From Paracyclopina nana (taxonomy: Eukaryota > Arthropoda > Copepoda > Cyclopoida > Cyclopettidae): a stretch of 64,000 bases of DNA. The translations under genes and the position numbers were made by a program. A model generated the notes under the pieces. That model was not told where the DNA came from. It worked only from the letters and a program-made list of their open reading frames with translations, and did not search any database. Of this stretch, positions 1 to 10,600 are shown in pieces (the first letter of the stretch is position 1; each line of letters opens with the position of its first letter). The stretch is from NCBI GenBank assembly GCA_019096065.1, contig JAGUCH010000004.1, positions 6,076,001 through 6,140,000 of the forward strand, written 5' to 3'.

Positions 1-1
1 C

Positions 2-1819
2 AGCTGTGCTGTCAACTCATTGCAAGATAGGTATAACCCATTGGGCGATAATCCTCACAAATTCTGTGAGCTCTGCGGCTCATCAACGCCAGGCGTGCGA
101 TGCACGAGCAGGGACCCATATGCTGAATATGCTGGTGCCTTCTTGTGCCTCAAAGAAAAAGGAGATATTGCTTTCTTGACGGAGCGAACGATTCAGCAAA
201 ATGAAGCCAACCCAGATGACTATGAGATTTTGTGCCCCACCAATGACGCCTATGGTACACTAACGCGAGCCCCTGTGAGCCAGTACAAAGAGTGTGCTTG
301 GGGTGTCGCACCTGGAAGTGCCATCGTTGTCTCCTCGGCTATGGACATGGAGGAACGCATCGCTATTCAGATTTTGCTGCAGAAAATCATCGACAAGTAT
401 GGAGCTGAGGAGCTGCCCATTTTAGACCAGCCAGCTTCGGAGAGTCCAGAGGAAAATGCTGTTGAGCCCGATTATGACTTTGAAGAAAAGCCCGTTCCAT
501 TCCATCTTTTTGAGTCAGCACCTAGGTATGGTGCCTTAAGGAATCTTCTGTTTGATGACAGCACCCGAAAGTTTGGCATCATCAAGCCTGATGAGATGTC
601 CTACAAGAGCTTCCTGGGAAGAGTCTATGGAACCTCTGATGTGCCTCCCTTTACTGTCATCAACGGAGTAAGAAAATGCCCAGTGGGTCAAATGACCCTG
701 TGTGTGACCTCCGAGGCCGAAATGATCAAATGCGTGAGAATGAGGACAGCCTTGAATGCCCAGCTTCTGGAGCCCAAAATGAGCTGCAAGAGGGCTGACA
801 CAGCTTTCGAGTGTATGAGCTACATCAGGCACGGCGAAGCAGATGTGACCGTTCTCGATGCTGGCGACATCTATCGGGCTGGTTGGCAATTCGGCTTGAT
901 TCCAGTGATGGCGGAGATTTACAATTTGGGCGAGCCCTTCTACTATGCCGTGGCAGTGACTCGTCAACGTGACAACAGCTCCGAGTTGATTTACCTGAAA
1001 AACAGAAGAACTTGCCATACAGCAGTGGGTCATGGTGGAGGCTGGGTCATTCCCTTGGCCTGGCTTCTGACAAATGAACGAGTACGAGACTATGACTGCG
1101 ATGCCCTCAGAGCTGCAGCCGAGTACTTCAACGAGGCTTGTGCTCCGGGTGCTCAGTCTCCGGAATTCCAGGTTCGCTACGAAGCGGACTATTGGGAGTA
1201 CAGCCATTTGTGTGACTTGTGCCACGGATCAGCGGGACACTACTGCAAGCGCAACCATATGGAAGACTACTTTGGCCACACTGGAGCTTTCCGATGTCTG
1301 GTCGAGGGCGGTGGAAATGTGGCCTTTATCAAGCACACGACAGTGATGGAAAATTGCGATGGCAAAAGGAAAGAATGGTGGGCACGAAATCAGCTCACAT
1401 CGGATTACGAGCTGTTGTGCAGGGATGGAACGCGAGCCCCGGCCAGAGATTACCAGGATTGCTACTTGGGCAAGGTCAAATCCAACGCTGTCGTTGTCAG
1501 CCCGCAAATTGGCGAGGAGAAGCTCAACGCCTACATCAATTTGTTCAAGTATGCCCAGCAGTTTTACGGGCAAAAGGTTCCGGACGAATTCTCGTTCTCC
1601 ATGTTCTACTCGCATCCTCCATATGCTGACTTGATCTTCCAAGACGCAACGCAACAATTGATCGTTTTGCCTGAAGAAGAGAGAGACTATACCAAGTATT
1701 TGGACAGAGAATTTCTCAAGGCCTACGAGGTCGTGGAATGCAGATCCATGGCCTCTGCTCTGCTTGCTAGCCAAGTTGTCGTGGTTGTGATCTCAATCCT
1801 GAATTTGTTGTCTACATAA
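2..1819 (+). CDS. Transferrin-family protein (melanotransferrin/Tsf2-like), 5' end outside window
   Basis: The frame is open from base 2 with no usable ATG, so this is the 3' part (605 codons) of a longer gene. It carries the end of one transferrin lobe and a complete C-lobe. The Cys-rich lobe ends (CELCGSS, CDLCHGS), the GAFxCL motif in both lobes and the LDAG motif identify the family. The last ~20 residues are hydrophobic, fitting a GPI-anchor signal as in melanotransferrin/Tsf2 rather than a secreted serum form. In the C-lobe the Asp (857-859) and His (1334-1336) iron ligands are kept. The Tyr of the GYxGAF motif is His (1277-1279), and the anion-binding Arg is also His (1031-1033). In the upstream lobe the His ligand is Glu (182-184). 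Iron binding may therefore be weak or absent. Members of this family act in iron transport or epithelial junction formation; which applies here is inference. Confidence 0.93.
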   Translation, partial: SCAVNSLQDRYNPLGDNPHKFCELCGSSTPGVRCTSRDPYAEYAGAFLCLKEKGDIAFLTERTIQQNEANPDDYEILCPTNDAYGTLTRAPVSQYKECAWGVAPGSAIVVSSAMDMEERIAIQILLQKIIDKYGAEELPILDQPASESPEENAVEPDYDFEEKPVPFHLFESAPRYGALRNLLFDDSTRKFGIIKPDEMSYKSFLGRVYGTSDVPPFTVINGVRKCPVGQMTLCVTSEAEMIKCVRMRTALNAQLLEPKMSCKRADTAFECMSYIRHGEADVTVLDAGDIYRAGWQFGLIPVMAEIYNLGEPFYYAVAVTRQRDNSSELIYLKNRRTCHTAVGHGGGWVIPLAWLLTNERVRDYDCDALRAAAEYFNEACAPGAQSPEFQVRYEADYWEYSHLCDLCHGSAGHYCKRNHMEDYFGHTGAFRCLVEGGGNVAFIKHTTVMENCDGKRKEWWARNQLTSDYELLCRDGTRAPARDYQDCYLGKVKSNAVVVSPQIGEEKLNAYINLFKYAQQFYGQKVPDEFSFSMFYSHPPYADLIFQDATQQLIVLPEEERDYTKYLDREFLKAYEVVECRSMASALLASQVVVVVISILNLLST

Positions 1820-1928
1820 TTTTATGCACCCTTACATACTACATATACTAACTAAGATAGTCGACGTGTATTTTTGGCATTTTCTTAAATATAGAGATAA
1901 AGACAAAAAAATTGCAAATTGGGTAATT

Positions 1929-3052
1929 TCATGATGGCGGAGAAGCTTTCGCGAAGGGTGACACTGATCCACGTGGTTTCTTGGGACACACATGATTCAT
2001 CAATTGTTTGTTTTTCATGAATGATTTCTTGCAGAAATAGCATGTACCGGTTTTTCTGGGCTCGCTCAAAGGCAATACCCGTTGAGTTTCACTAATTGGC
2101 GGACTTTTACAGGGCGGAGGCTGCTGTAGCAAAGAACGTTCAGCAACAAGGGGAATATGCAGTTCGGGTGGAGGTGGTGAAACGGGTTCATCCTCTTCCT
2201 TTATAGAAGAATCTGAAAATTAATAAATAGCTATAACAGCCAGTACGTAGCTGTAAATATGTAATCAACGCGAGCGCGCGCGCGCATGAATGAAGTTACG
2301 AAATTCGAAAAGGAAAGGCTACTCATTGTAGCTCGCGTCTGTTCTAGTGACATTGACCTTAGCAAAAAGAAAGCCGGAACAATCGTTACTGCTATGTAAA
2401 AGTAATTACCTCGCACAATGCTGGTCTCGTTTAAAGTTGAATTATTCATCCCGGAATACATTACGGGATTGGCGGGGCTCTGCAGACGATTGCTGTCAAG
2501 CGTTGACAGCGGTGATTTTCGAGGCCCGTGATCATCTCGAGATAATCTTCGCTTTTTGGGGGGCTTGCTGCTGATGACAGAATTAGCTTCGGGCAGCTTC
2601 GTCGTCTTGGAAAGCGCATAATTTTGAGGCTGCTGTTGCACGGGTGGCAATTGAGGTTGTGGGGGTGCGTCAAGGCGATTTCGGTCGGCCAGGCCTCGCA
2701 CATTGAGGCTCGTGGCTGTGGCCAGCAGATCTTCCAACTCGTTATTGGGCACTCGCACCTCCCCGCAGTACATGAACTGAAGCAAACGCTCGAAATGCAC
2801 AGGCGAAACGTCCTTCAAAAAGACCACCGGTTGACTATCCGATCTTCGCAGCCTCGGAGGCTGTCGCGTCAGCATGGAGCGAAAAAGGGGGCTGCAGGCG
2901 CACAACACGAGCCTGTGGGCGTCAAAGACCCGGTCACCGCACCAAATGGTCACATCGGTGAGCAACTCCTGTTGAAGCAAGTCCTCGGCCAGGGCGAAAA
3001 AACTGACCCCGTGGTCATTCCACCTGAGGATGTATTCCTCTTGTAAATCCAT
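1929..3052 (-). CDS. BTB domain protein with one C2HC-type zinc finger (two exons)
   Basis: Exon 1 is 3052-2410 and exon 2 is 2212-1929. The 196-nt intron (2409-2213) has GT-AG ends, and the join keeps frame, giving 308 residues. Residues ~4-120 form a BTB/POZ domain of the lola/tramtrack type (ILRWNDHG, DVTIWC, AHRLVLCACSPLF). A basic stretch (PPKKRRL) may be a nuclear signal. Exon 2 encodes a Pro-rich segment and a single C-x2-C...H-x-C finger (CYFCKKSF...HVC). BTB domains dimerise and recruit corepressors, so a nuclear transcription regulator is the likely role. One finger is few for the family, so other 3' exons or splice forms may exist. Confidence 0.85.
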
Positions 3053-6000
3053 GCTGCTGCTCCGAGCACGTCTGATGTGGCAATGCTGGTGAGATTCGAA
3101 GATTTGGCAGCCTCCCCACGTTTATGTGCGAGGAGGTTTGGCCAAGGCTTTGTCACCATTCCAACTCGGCATGCACACACACTCACGCATCACTAAGGAA
3201 TTTTACAGGCTGTCCGCCAACTTTTGCCCACACCGAACTTGATGTTATGTATAGGTGAAATAACTGAAGAAAAAGGACTGTAAATAACACGCAAAAGCGT
3301 TTTTAAAACCGCGAATCGAATTTGAAAATTATGCATTTTACGCAAAATGTGGTTCATCGCAAAAATAACTACTATATAGGAAAAAGAACACGGAATCAAA
3401 TTGGAACATATAGGATAAAATTGAAAATAGATTAACGCATCATGTGCTCGATTGATGACGACTGAATTCATGCTGTTTTCCTATATTTGGAAGAATCACT
3501 AAAAATAAGCGGAGCATTTTTGAATGATATAAAAAAGCTGTTTCTTTCGCTAAAATACTTTTGTTTTCATAAGGTGCTGTATAACCAATGTTTTGAACAG
3601 CCATTCATCAAGATAATCCAAGTTTTATTGCAATGTAAATTTGAAGAAAAGACACAACATACAAATGGTAAAATCGAGCGGACAGGCTGTGTCCAATGTA
3701 GTGGGAACGAGTGCCAAAAGTCTGGGAACGACTTTCGTATACGTAGTCTCCACGTTTTTGGCAAACGTTCAGACGAACATTTGGAATCAGTGCCAAGTGA
3801 AAAAGAGAGTGAGAGCGAGAACTTGGCTAGCCTATCACAACATGTGCATTCGACTTCTTTGCGATAAATCATCTACTAGCATTGCATAGCACTCTACACA
3901 CACACTGACAAAATCATTTAGAAATTTGAAGCTACTTGCTATCTTATCTGACGCGCACCGCAAGTTCACTTTTGAGGTCATCACTCAAATTTTCCACTTG
4001 GAAATGTTTACCAAGCGAAACATGCTACTATTGAGAGAGCAATGAAAAGTGCACCAAGCTAAGATTACAAGGTTTCAAATTGCGCCACTCTGCCAACTTA
4101 TTTTGTGCTGTTACCAGCTATAAAGCTTTTGTCTATTCAAATTCTTGGCTCGTTGCCTAAAACTAATTGGAAAAATATTTTGGCGTCCGCCTTAATAGAT
4201 TCAAATGCAACTTGTTGCTGTGAAAACCTTCAAACTTCTCTCGCAGCTAAAAGGAACTTTTTTTTACGAATGCGGATATGTACGCCAAAATTCATTAATT
4301 TCTGTTGGGGAGAAAGACCAATGCTATTATAGTGGCCGATTGGATTCATATATAATATCGAAATTGGATTTGTGTCAATTATAGGGACTCGGAGCAAAGC
4401 ACTGTGCACTAGATGGCGTTAAATTCAGATGGCTTGACGTCATGTTCGCGTGATCGCAGATGACCCATTGGCCATTTTGGATCGGAGTCGTTACCAGAAT
4501 TTGATCTCAATAAAAGCCATAAAGAGCCAGCTGAATAAATTAAAGTAGCCACTTTTATTGCGTAGGCTGATCTAGTAGCACTTTTAATTGATGCACAAGC
4601 AGGCCCAAAAGCCAGCCCAAACGCCAGCCTTAAAGTTGGCAAAAAAGTTGATTATTTAGCAAACAAGATCTTGCAAAATGGTAAGATTATAACAAAATCG
4701 TATTTTTTTAGTGCCATAAGTAAATTGGGCTTGAAAAAATGCCCCTTTTCTAAATAAATTAAGGCAGAACTATGCATTTTGCCATCTGAGATGGCACACG
4801 CAGGCAGCTTTCAGCCATCTGAGAATCTACGCGCTGACCGCTGGGCGAAATATGGGCCGATTTCCAGTACCCTATAGCCGCACTTTATTGACGAAAAGAT
4901 CTGCTACATACAGCAAATTAGTTTTGTCGAAATCCCGAGTTATTCATCACTGTGGATTTGATCAAAGCCAATAAATTCAGCGGTGGTTGCGGAACTAATG
5001 CTTGAAGCTTGATTGCTGCACAAAAATAGATTATAGAACATTACACTTTTTGCTTCAATGAAACTATTAATCGCGTTGAATTCCTACTCTTTTTTTAGGA
5101 TTCTGTAGCTACTGTCAATTAAGGGTATGGGATGTACTGTAAAAAGTCCGCTCTGTGAAATATCCAGATAAACCAAGTCCGGTTGAAAAAAGACCTGATA
5201 CTAAAGCTCATATAAAGACCATATATCAAAAGTTCTTTTGATTGTATGTCTAACACGTGTAGAAAAGTTCGCGCCTGGGCGAGGAATTTAGGAATTTTAT
5301 GTTTTATGAAGTGTTTTTTATCAATGTTTTTCGCAAATGACGGCAGGGCTTTTACATGAGGACTTCATCTACATTAGGACTTATGACAAAAGCGTTTTAT
5401 TGAGCAGGACATGGAGAGTGTATGTTATTAATAAGGTACTATTTTTGTGACCCTTGTATCAAAAAACTTTTTCCATTTTCAATAATCCTTGGTGTATGCA
5501 AAATTGTTGGTTCGTTCAGTGGATCTTTTAAAAGATAATGAAATTATAGTTTATGATATGATAACGTTAGCATTTTCATTCAATCAAGCCAGAATGAATA
5601 TAAATGGCCGGTTTTTGGCGGACGAAAAGGATTTCAGAAAAGGTATCATTTTCCCCATAAACGTTTTTTGTTTTCAGATCTTTCTTAGATACCTTATTAG
5701 TGTATCTTTTGACCTCGTTGTGTTGACTTGTAACAGTTACCACAGCTCTTTTTTTAAAATGAAGCATATTTTACATGCACATAATTGGAACACTCTGGGC
5801 GTCTCGCGCGCAGTCCCGAGGGAGGACAATGCGAATAATGCCAAGACACCTTGAACTTTTACCGGCCTGATTGTTGCCAATACACTGAGCATAGGCAAAA
5901 ACGTACGCCCGGCACGGTCAACCTTCATTAGGGCAACCGATCTTGATCCTTGATTGAGTCATACTGCTTTTATTATTATCTAGAGCGTCCAATTTTCCGT

Positions 6001-6259
6001 ATCCTCGTGGGCTAATTTTAATCAAGTCATCTATCATGTAAACTTGGCATTATTTCAAAGTAAATTCTTAAAGAGCGCATTTTTAGATTGACTCTGCCAT
6101 GGAAATAGTAGAGATACGCCAATAAAAAATCGAATTCAGCTGAAGTGGAGAACAAATCTCGGCATGGCCACACTAAAGCCAGCGTGATCGCAGAATCGCC
6201 AATGCTGCCATGCCAAGGAGCTCGCCAGCTTTTACAGCAGCTTTTTCCAATACTTCTTC
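3053..6259. other. Long non-coding interval, AT-rich
   Basis: No convincing exons or recognisable domains were found on either strand. Several 60-126-codon ORFs are present (for example 3487-3867 + and 3567-3872 -), but they overlap in different frames and resemble no family. A CTCF-like motif lies at 4406-4420. The interval separates the BTB zinc-finger gene (minus) from the cuticle-protein region and may hold regulatory DNA. Confidence 0.6.
4406..4420 (+). promoter_or_regulatory. CTCF-like site
   Basis: GCACTAGATGGCGTT fits the core of the CTCF consensus (CCASYAGRKGGCRSY) except at the first base and near the end. It lies in the long gene-free interval. CTCF is conserved across bilaterians; occupancy here is inference. 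Confidence 0.35.
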
Positions 6260-6296
6260 TATAAGGGAGCTGACCAAGCAGCTCGATCGTTCAGTT
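6260..6296 (+). promoter_or_regulatory. TATA-Inr core promoter candidate without an obvious gene
   Basis: TATAAG (6260-6265) is followed by the arthropod initiator TCAGTT (6291-6296). The first T sits 33 nt before the initiator A, the same spacing as in the cuticle-gene promoter at 7091-7127. Downstream are only a 62-codon ORF (6358-6546), a donor-like GTAAAA after 6474 and AATAAA near 6605. A small transcript of about 300 nt is possible. Confidence 0.4.
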
Positions 6297-6705
6297 AATC
6301 ACAAAAGATCAAATCAGAAGCAACAAGTTTTGAAATCGCAACATTTTCTTCCTGTATATGTTTCTAAAGTTACGTGCATTTGTGCATAAACTCTTTAAGC
6401 ATCTTAAAACGCGGGATTATGCACCAATTCATGTAACACACAAACATAAGCATCAGTGCTTCGCAACAACCAAGGTAAAATTGAATTATTTATTTTTCAA
6501 GTTCAATGATCAAGTATATTTTCCAAGGTATTTTTTAACAAATTAGCAACTTTTTCAAGCGGCGAACAGGCGAATCCGTTGGCCGTTTTTACTTTTGTCC
6601 TCAATAAATCAGGAATTTGAGCACAAAATGAAATTGTACACCATGCGCAAAGGGTTGTTATAAATCACTTTCCATTTATTTGACATTGACCAGAAATTGA
6701 ATAGA

Positions 6706-7062
6706 TTAATTTCCTTGATGCCTGTAGCCTCCTTGTGCCTTGGCATACTTTGCTTCCCCTTCGTAACTGACCTCTGCCACAAAGCCACCGTTTCCGTTGA
6801 CGTAGTAATTGACAGTTTGAATCCTTCCATCTGGTAGCAACACATAATAAGAGCCTTTGGTCACATCGCCGTCGCGCGTTTCGGAATGGCCGTAGTTGTT
6901 GTAGGTCGAATCATCCTTGACAGCATAACCGAAGTTGTACTTGGCAGCTGGGTAATGCTCTTCTTGGTAGCTTCTTGATTCTGCAGTTCTTGACTGAGGT
7001 CTGCAACTTGCGGTGTGCAAAATTAATGCCACGAAAACCAGAACAGACTTGCAAATCAACAT
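6706..7062 (-). CDS. RR-2 cuticular protein, pro-resilin-like
   Basis: A single exon encodes 118 residues. Residues 1-20 are a hydrophobic signal peptide ending near SCRPQ. Residues ~38-105 are a Rebers-Riddiford RR-2 chitin-binding domain (YNFGYAVKDD, GHSETRDGD, KGSYYVLLPDGR, YEGEAKY). The GHSETRDGD and LLPDGR blocks resemble pro-resilin and crustacean cuticle proteins. The product would be secreted by epidermis into the exo/endocuticle and bind chitin. A strong TATA box lies upstream (7127-7120, minus), typical of moult-regulated cuticle genes. Many arthropod RR genes have an intron inside the signal peptide; this one does not. Confidence 0.95.
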   Translation of the reverse strand: MLICKSVLVFVALILHTASCRPQSRTAESRSYQEEHYPAAKYNFGYAVKDDSTYNNYGHSETRDGDVTKGSYYVLLPDGRIQTVNYYVNGNGGFVAEVSYEGEAKYAKAQGGYRHQGN

Positions 7063-7090
7063 GTTGTCAACCGATTCAAAGCCAGCAAAG

Positions 7091-7135
7091 TTATGATGCG
7101 AAAAATGACCACGATGCTCTATTTATATCTCATTG
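7091..7135 (-). promoter_or_regulatory. Core promoter of the cuticular gene
   Basis: On the minus strand CCAAT (7135-7131) precedes TATAAATA (7127-7120), and an initiator-like TCATAA falls about 30 nt downstream (7096-7091). The ATG follows at 7062, giving a 5' UTR of about 30 nt. Confidence 0.7.
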
Positions 7136-7657
7136 GAAAAATAGCTTCATGATTGAGATGCTCTGCAATTGCTTCCAATTACCCGCGGCCCCATCATAAC
7201 TGGCAACAACACGTACGAAAAGCTGCGATTGACATTGATGAAATTGCTTATCTATGTCATTTAACTTCACGCAAAACAATTTTAGAATCGCTGTAGTACT
7301 TAAATTAATTATATGCCAAGATTGGATAATAATTAAGAGGAAACAAATGCAATAACTGATAATAGCCAAGCATCAAAGAGTTTAAAAAAAATGTGGAACA
7401 ATCACACCGAAAGAAGCTTCCGCAGGAGCGTTGCGTAGCTGGCAAATCAATGCGATCGTGCCACGCATCTAGGAAAATGTTTAGGCCTTATAAAATTAGA
7501 AAATGAGTAGCGCACGATTTATGTGGGGAATCTTGCCCAGGTACTACTGTAATGCTTCGAAACCGGTTGCTGAACTTAATATCAGGTACAGCAGCAGCTA
7601 GTAAGATGCGCTGAGGTAAGCTCAGTTTCTGGGATCATCGAGCAAATGCAGTGAATC
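7136..7657. other. Intergenic region between two divergent genes
   Basis: This separates the cuticular gene (minus) from the multidomain FAS1/Kunitz/SOD gene (plus). Nothing codes recognisably here, and no clear TATA box precedes 7658. Confidence 0.5.
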
Positions 7658-10600
7658 ATGAGGAAAAGGCAATTTTTAGCAAAACTCTGCCTTTTGATAC
7701 TTTATCGTTTGGCCTCAGGCCAATCGGATAGCAGCGAAAAACCCGGCTCCCACATCGAGTTCCCAAAGACCAAAATTCCTGCATTGACTAACGAGCTCCG
7801 ACAGACTTTACTGCATTACGTCAACGCGGACAAATTTGTGGAAATATGGGAAGCGGCCGGCAAATTGGAAACAACAACGCCGCAAATAATTGGAGAAGAC
7901 ATAGGTGATTTGAAAAAAATCTTCGAGAGGTTGACGGGTTCATTAATTGTAACTGTTCATAGATGTTACCTTTTTGGTGCCAAGCGATGATGCTTTTTCG
8001 AGGTTGATCCCTTCAGCGTCGTCCCTTCCTGATCCGTTTATATGCGATGGCGATTTGATGCAGCGAGTCATGACGAATCATGTAATTGTCCAGCCTGGTG
8101 GAATTCCGCGAACAATTCTCGAAAGCCTCAATCAAGGCCTTGAGCTCAAAGTCCGCTCGTTGGGCGATTACGAGATCGTCTTCGCTCGTCTCAATGGTAA
8201 CCCTCCTCCATTAGACGAGTTTTTTCTTTCTTTGTTTTGTTGACATTTCATTTCGCAACTTTTACATTCCGCACTTGCGGTCACTAAACCTACTGTTTAT
8301 TGCCAAGTTCCGTCAATTAGGGTCCATTTACGCTAATCACGCGCGTGTGAGCGGAAATTCTACAAAAACGAACAGGATGGAAATCTACCAGATCGAGGAC
8401 GTTTTAGTGGACGAGAAGCAAGTAAATGAGGCAATGGAGAGAATGAGCAAATCTGCATACAAGTATGGTGACGACCTGCCACTTCTCGAGCCAAGAATGA
8501 GTTTTGGCTTGAGACAAGTTGGCGCTCATTTGTTCGGATCGATTTGGAGTCGTACCAAGGATGAGCTTCAGAATCTTAAAGCCAAAGACACATCCAACAT
8601 CTGCCATTTGCCAAAAGAAGTTGGACCGTGTCGCAGTCTTGATGCTAGGTTTTTCTTTAACTCCCAGACCAAAACCTGCGAGCCATTTGCAGTGAGTACA
8701 ATATGCGTCAATGCAGTGCTTGAATCATTAGGACTGATCTCTCTTAGTTTGGTGGCTGCGCTGGGAACAAAAACAACTTTTTGAGCCTCAAAGCGTGTGC
8801 AGAGTACGTAAAAGCGCAATCTCAAAGTGCCTATTTGGCTGAATGTATTGATTTTGCAGGCGTTGCATTGATGACACCGTCGAGTTTGACAGAATTCGAG
8901 CTCAGATTTGCCAAATGCCAATTCAGCAATTTGAAGGGATAAAAAATCCTCTGTTCAAAAGTGTAGAAGCGGAATGCACCGAGAAAGCTGGGAAGAAATA
9001 TCATTACGACTTGGCGAGCAATGCTTGCTTGCTGGTCGACTTTCCAGGGTGTTTTGGCACTGACAATCTCTTCGAGGACGAAAATTCTTGCCAATCTTTT
9101 TGCCGAGGCATTCCTGAGATGGCAACGAGCGCAAAAGTACCTGTTCAATCAGCCAAAAGTAAAGAAAAGAATAGTGATTTCCATCAGCCTCAATAACGCT
9201 TTCCTTCTTATTTAGAGCATTTATATGTTTATGCACCGAGCGATGCAGCCTTAGAAGAGGCTATCAAAGAGGCAGACCTTGAAATTGAGGATTTCCTAAG
9301 CCCAGATGGACTTTCTATGAGTTTGCACTTGATGGCAAGGCATATTTCACACGAATCATGCGTAGAGCACATTGAAGCTGAGAGTGTCCTAGACGACTAC
9401 ACCATAAAGTGTTCACGTAATTCACGGAATTATTTATTATGAAATTATTTTATCTATTCATATTTTTAATCCGCTTAGAAATCAATGCTTTGAAAACTGG
9501 CGATCAACTTAATGGGGTGGACTACACCATCGTAGTTCTCAAGAAAGTCCCATTTTCTTTGAATGAACTCGCTGCAATCGGTAATTTACTACTTGACTGA
9601 CTTTTTTATTTTTCGTGACGCTTGACATTTCCCTCAGGAGCCCGTATCAATACTGATGATGATTTGGAGCTGAAGCAAGAGATGTCCAAGGAGGAGTTTC
9701 TTTTAGCCACTTCCAGCATGAGAGATGACGTAGATGATCTAGTGCAGTATTTAGATGAATTGCCTCACAAGAAGGAGATTTTGGATTTATGGCTACCCTC
9801 TTATTCTACTCCAGCTAAGGCAGTTCCCGAGGAAAAAGCCACAGTTCGAGCTGTTGTTTGCAGCTATCCTCTGGATGAGGGCCAATCTTTGTCTGAATCC
9901 GACTCGGAGAGTCGCTTTTACTTTGATAACGAAGTTGGCTCTTGTCGAAGTTTTATATATTTGGGCAATGGAGGCAACCTGAACAACTTTAAAACTTTCT
10001 CGGAATGCGAGGACATCTGTGGGAAATTTCCTGGGTCTGTGGCAGAGGTCCGATTGCAGGGCTTTGGATTCTCTGGAGCTCTCATACTGACTCAGATGTC
10101 TGAGGCCTCGCCGGTTTTTATTTTTGGACAAGCCAATGGCCTCGTTCCTGGGCTGCATGGCTTTCACGTTTACGAAAATGACGATCTATCCGAGGCCTGT
10201 AAAAATATCGGATCTCACTTCAACCCCACAAATGTACGAAGTCATTATTCTGTTTATTTCAGTAATAATCAGATGATATCAATTAGGTTTCTCATGGTGG
10301 AGCTGATTCGAGCATTCGGCACATTGGTGATTTGGGAAATCTTGATATACAATCGCGTCAAGCTTCGATTCAGTTGAAGACCAGTGGCGTAAGCTTGTAT
10401 GGCCCAAATAGCATAATAGGCAAGGCGATAGCCATAACTACACAAGAAGATGACTTGGGTCAGGGTGGCAATGAGACGAGCCTGATTGATGGCAACTCTG
10501 GAACTATTGCAGCTTGTGGCATCATCGATCAAGGCACTCTGGCCAAGACTGCTTTTTCCAAAATCAACAACTCAGGTTTGAAGGGCACGTTGAGTCTCTC

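Noticed and set aside
536-1774. Antisense ORFs of 181-229 codons across the transferrin gene
   Set aside because: Shadows of the coding strand; the plus frame has clear transferrin motifs throughout.
3487-3889. Overlapping ORFs on both strands (up to 126 codons), including a possible short membrane peptide
   Set aside because: No family resemblance, conflicting frames, no promoter or poly(A) support.
6358-6546. 62-codon ORF downstream of the TATA-Inr motif
   Set aside because: AT-rich, no signal peptide or domain; only the promoter motif is worth noting.
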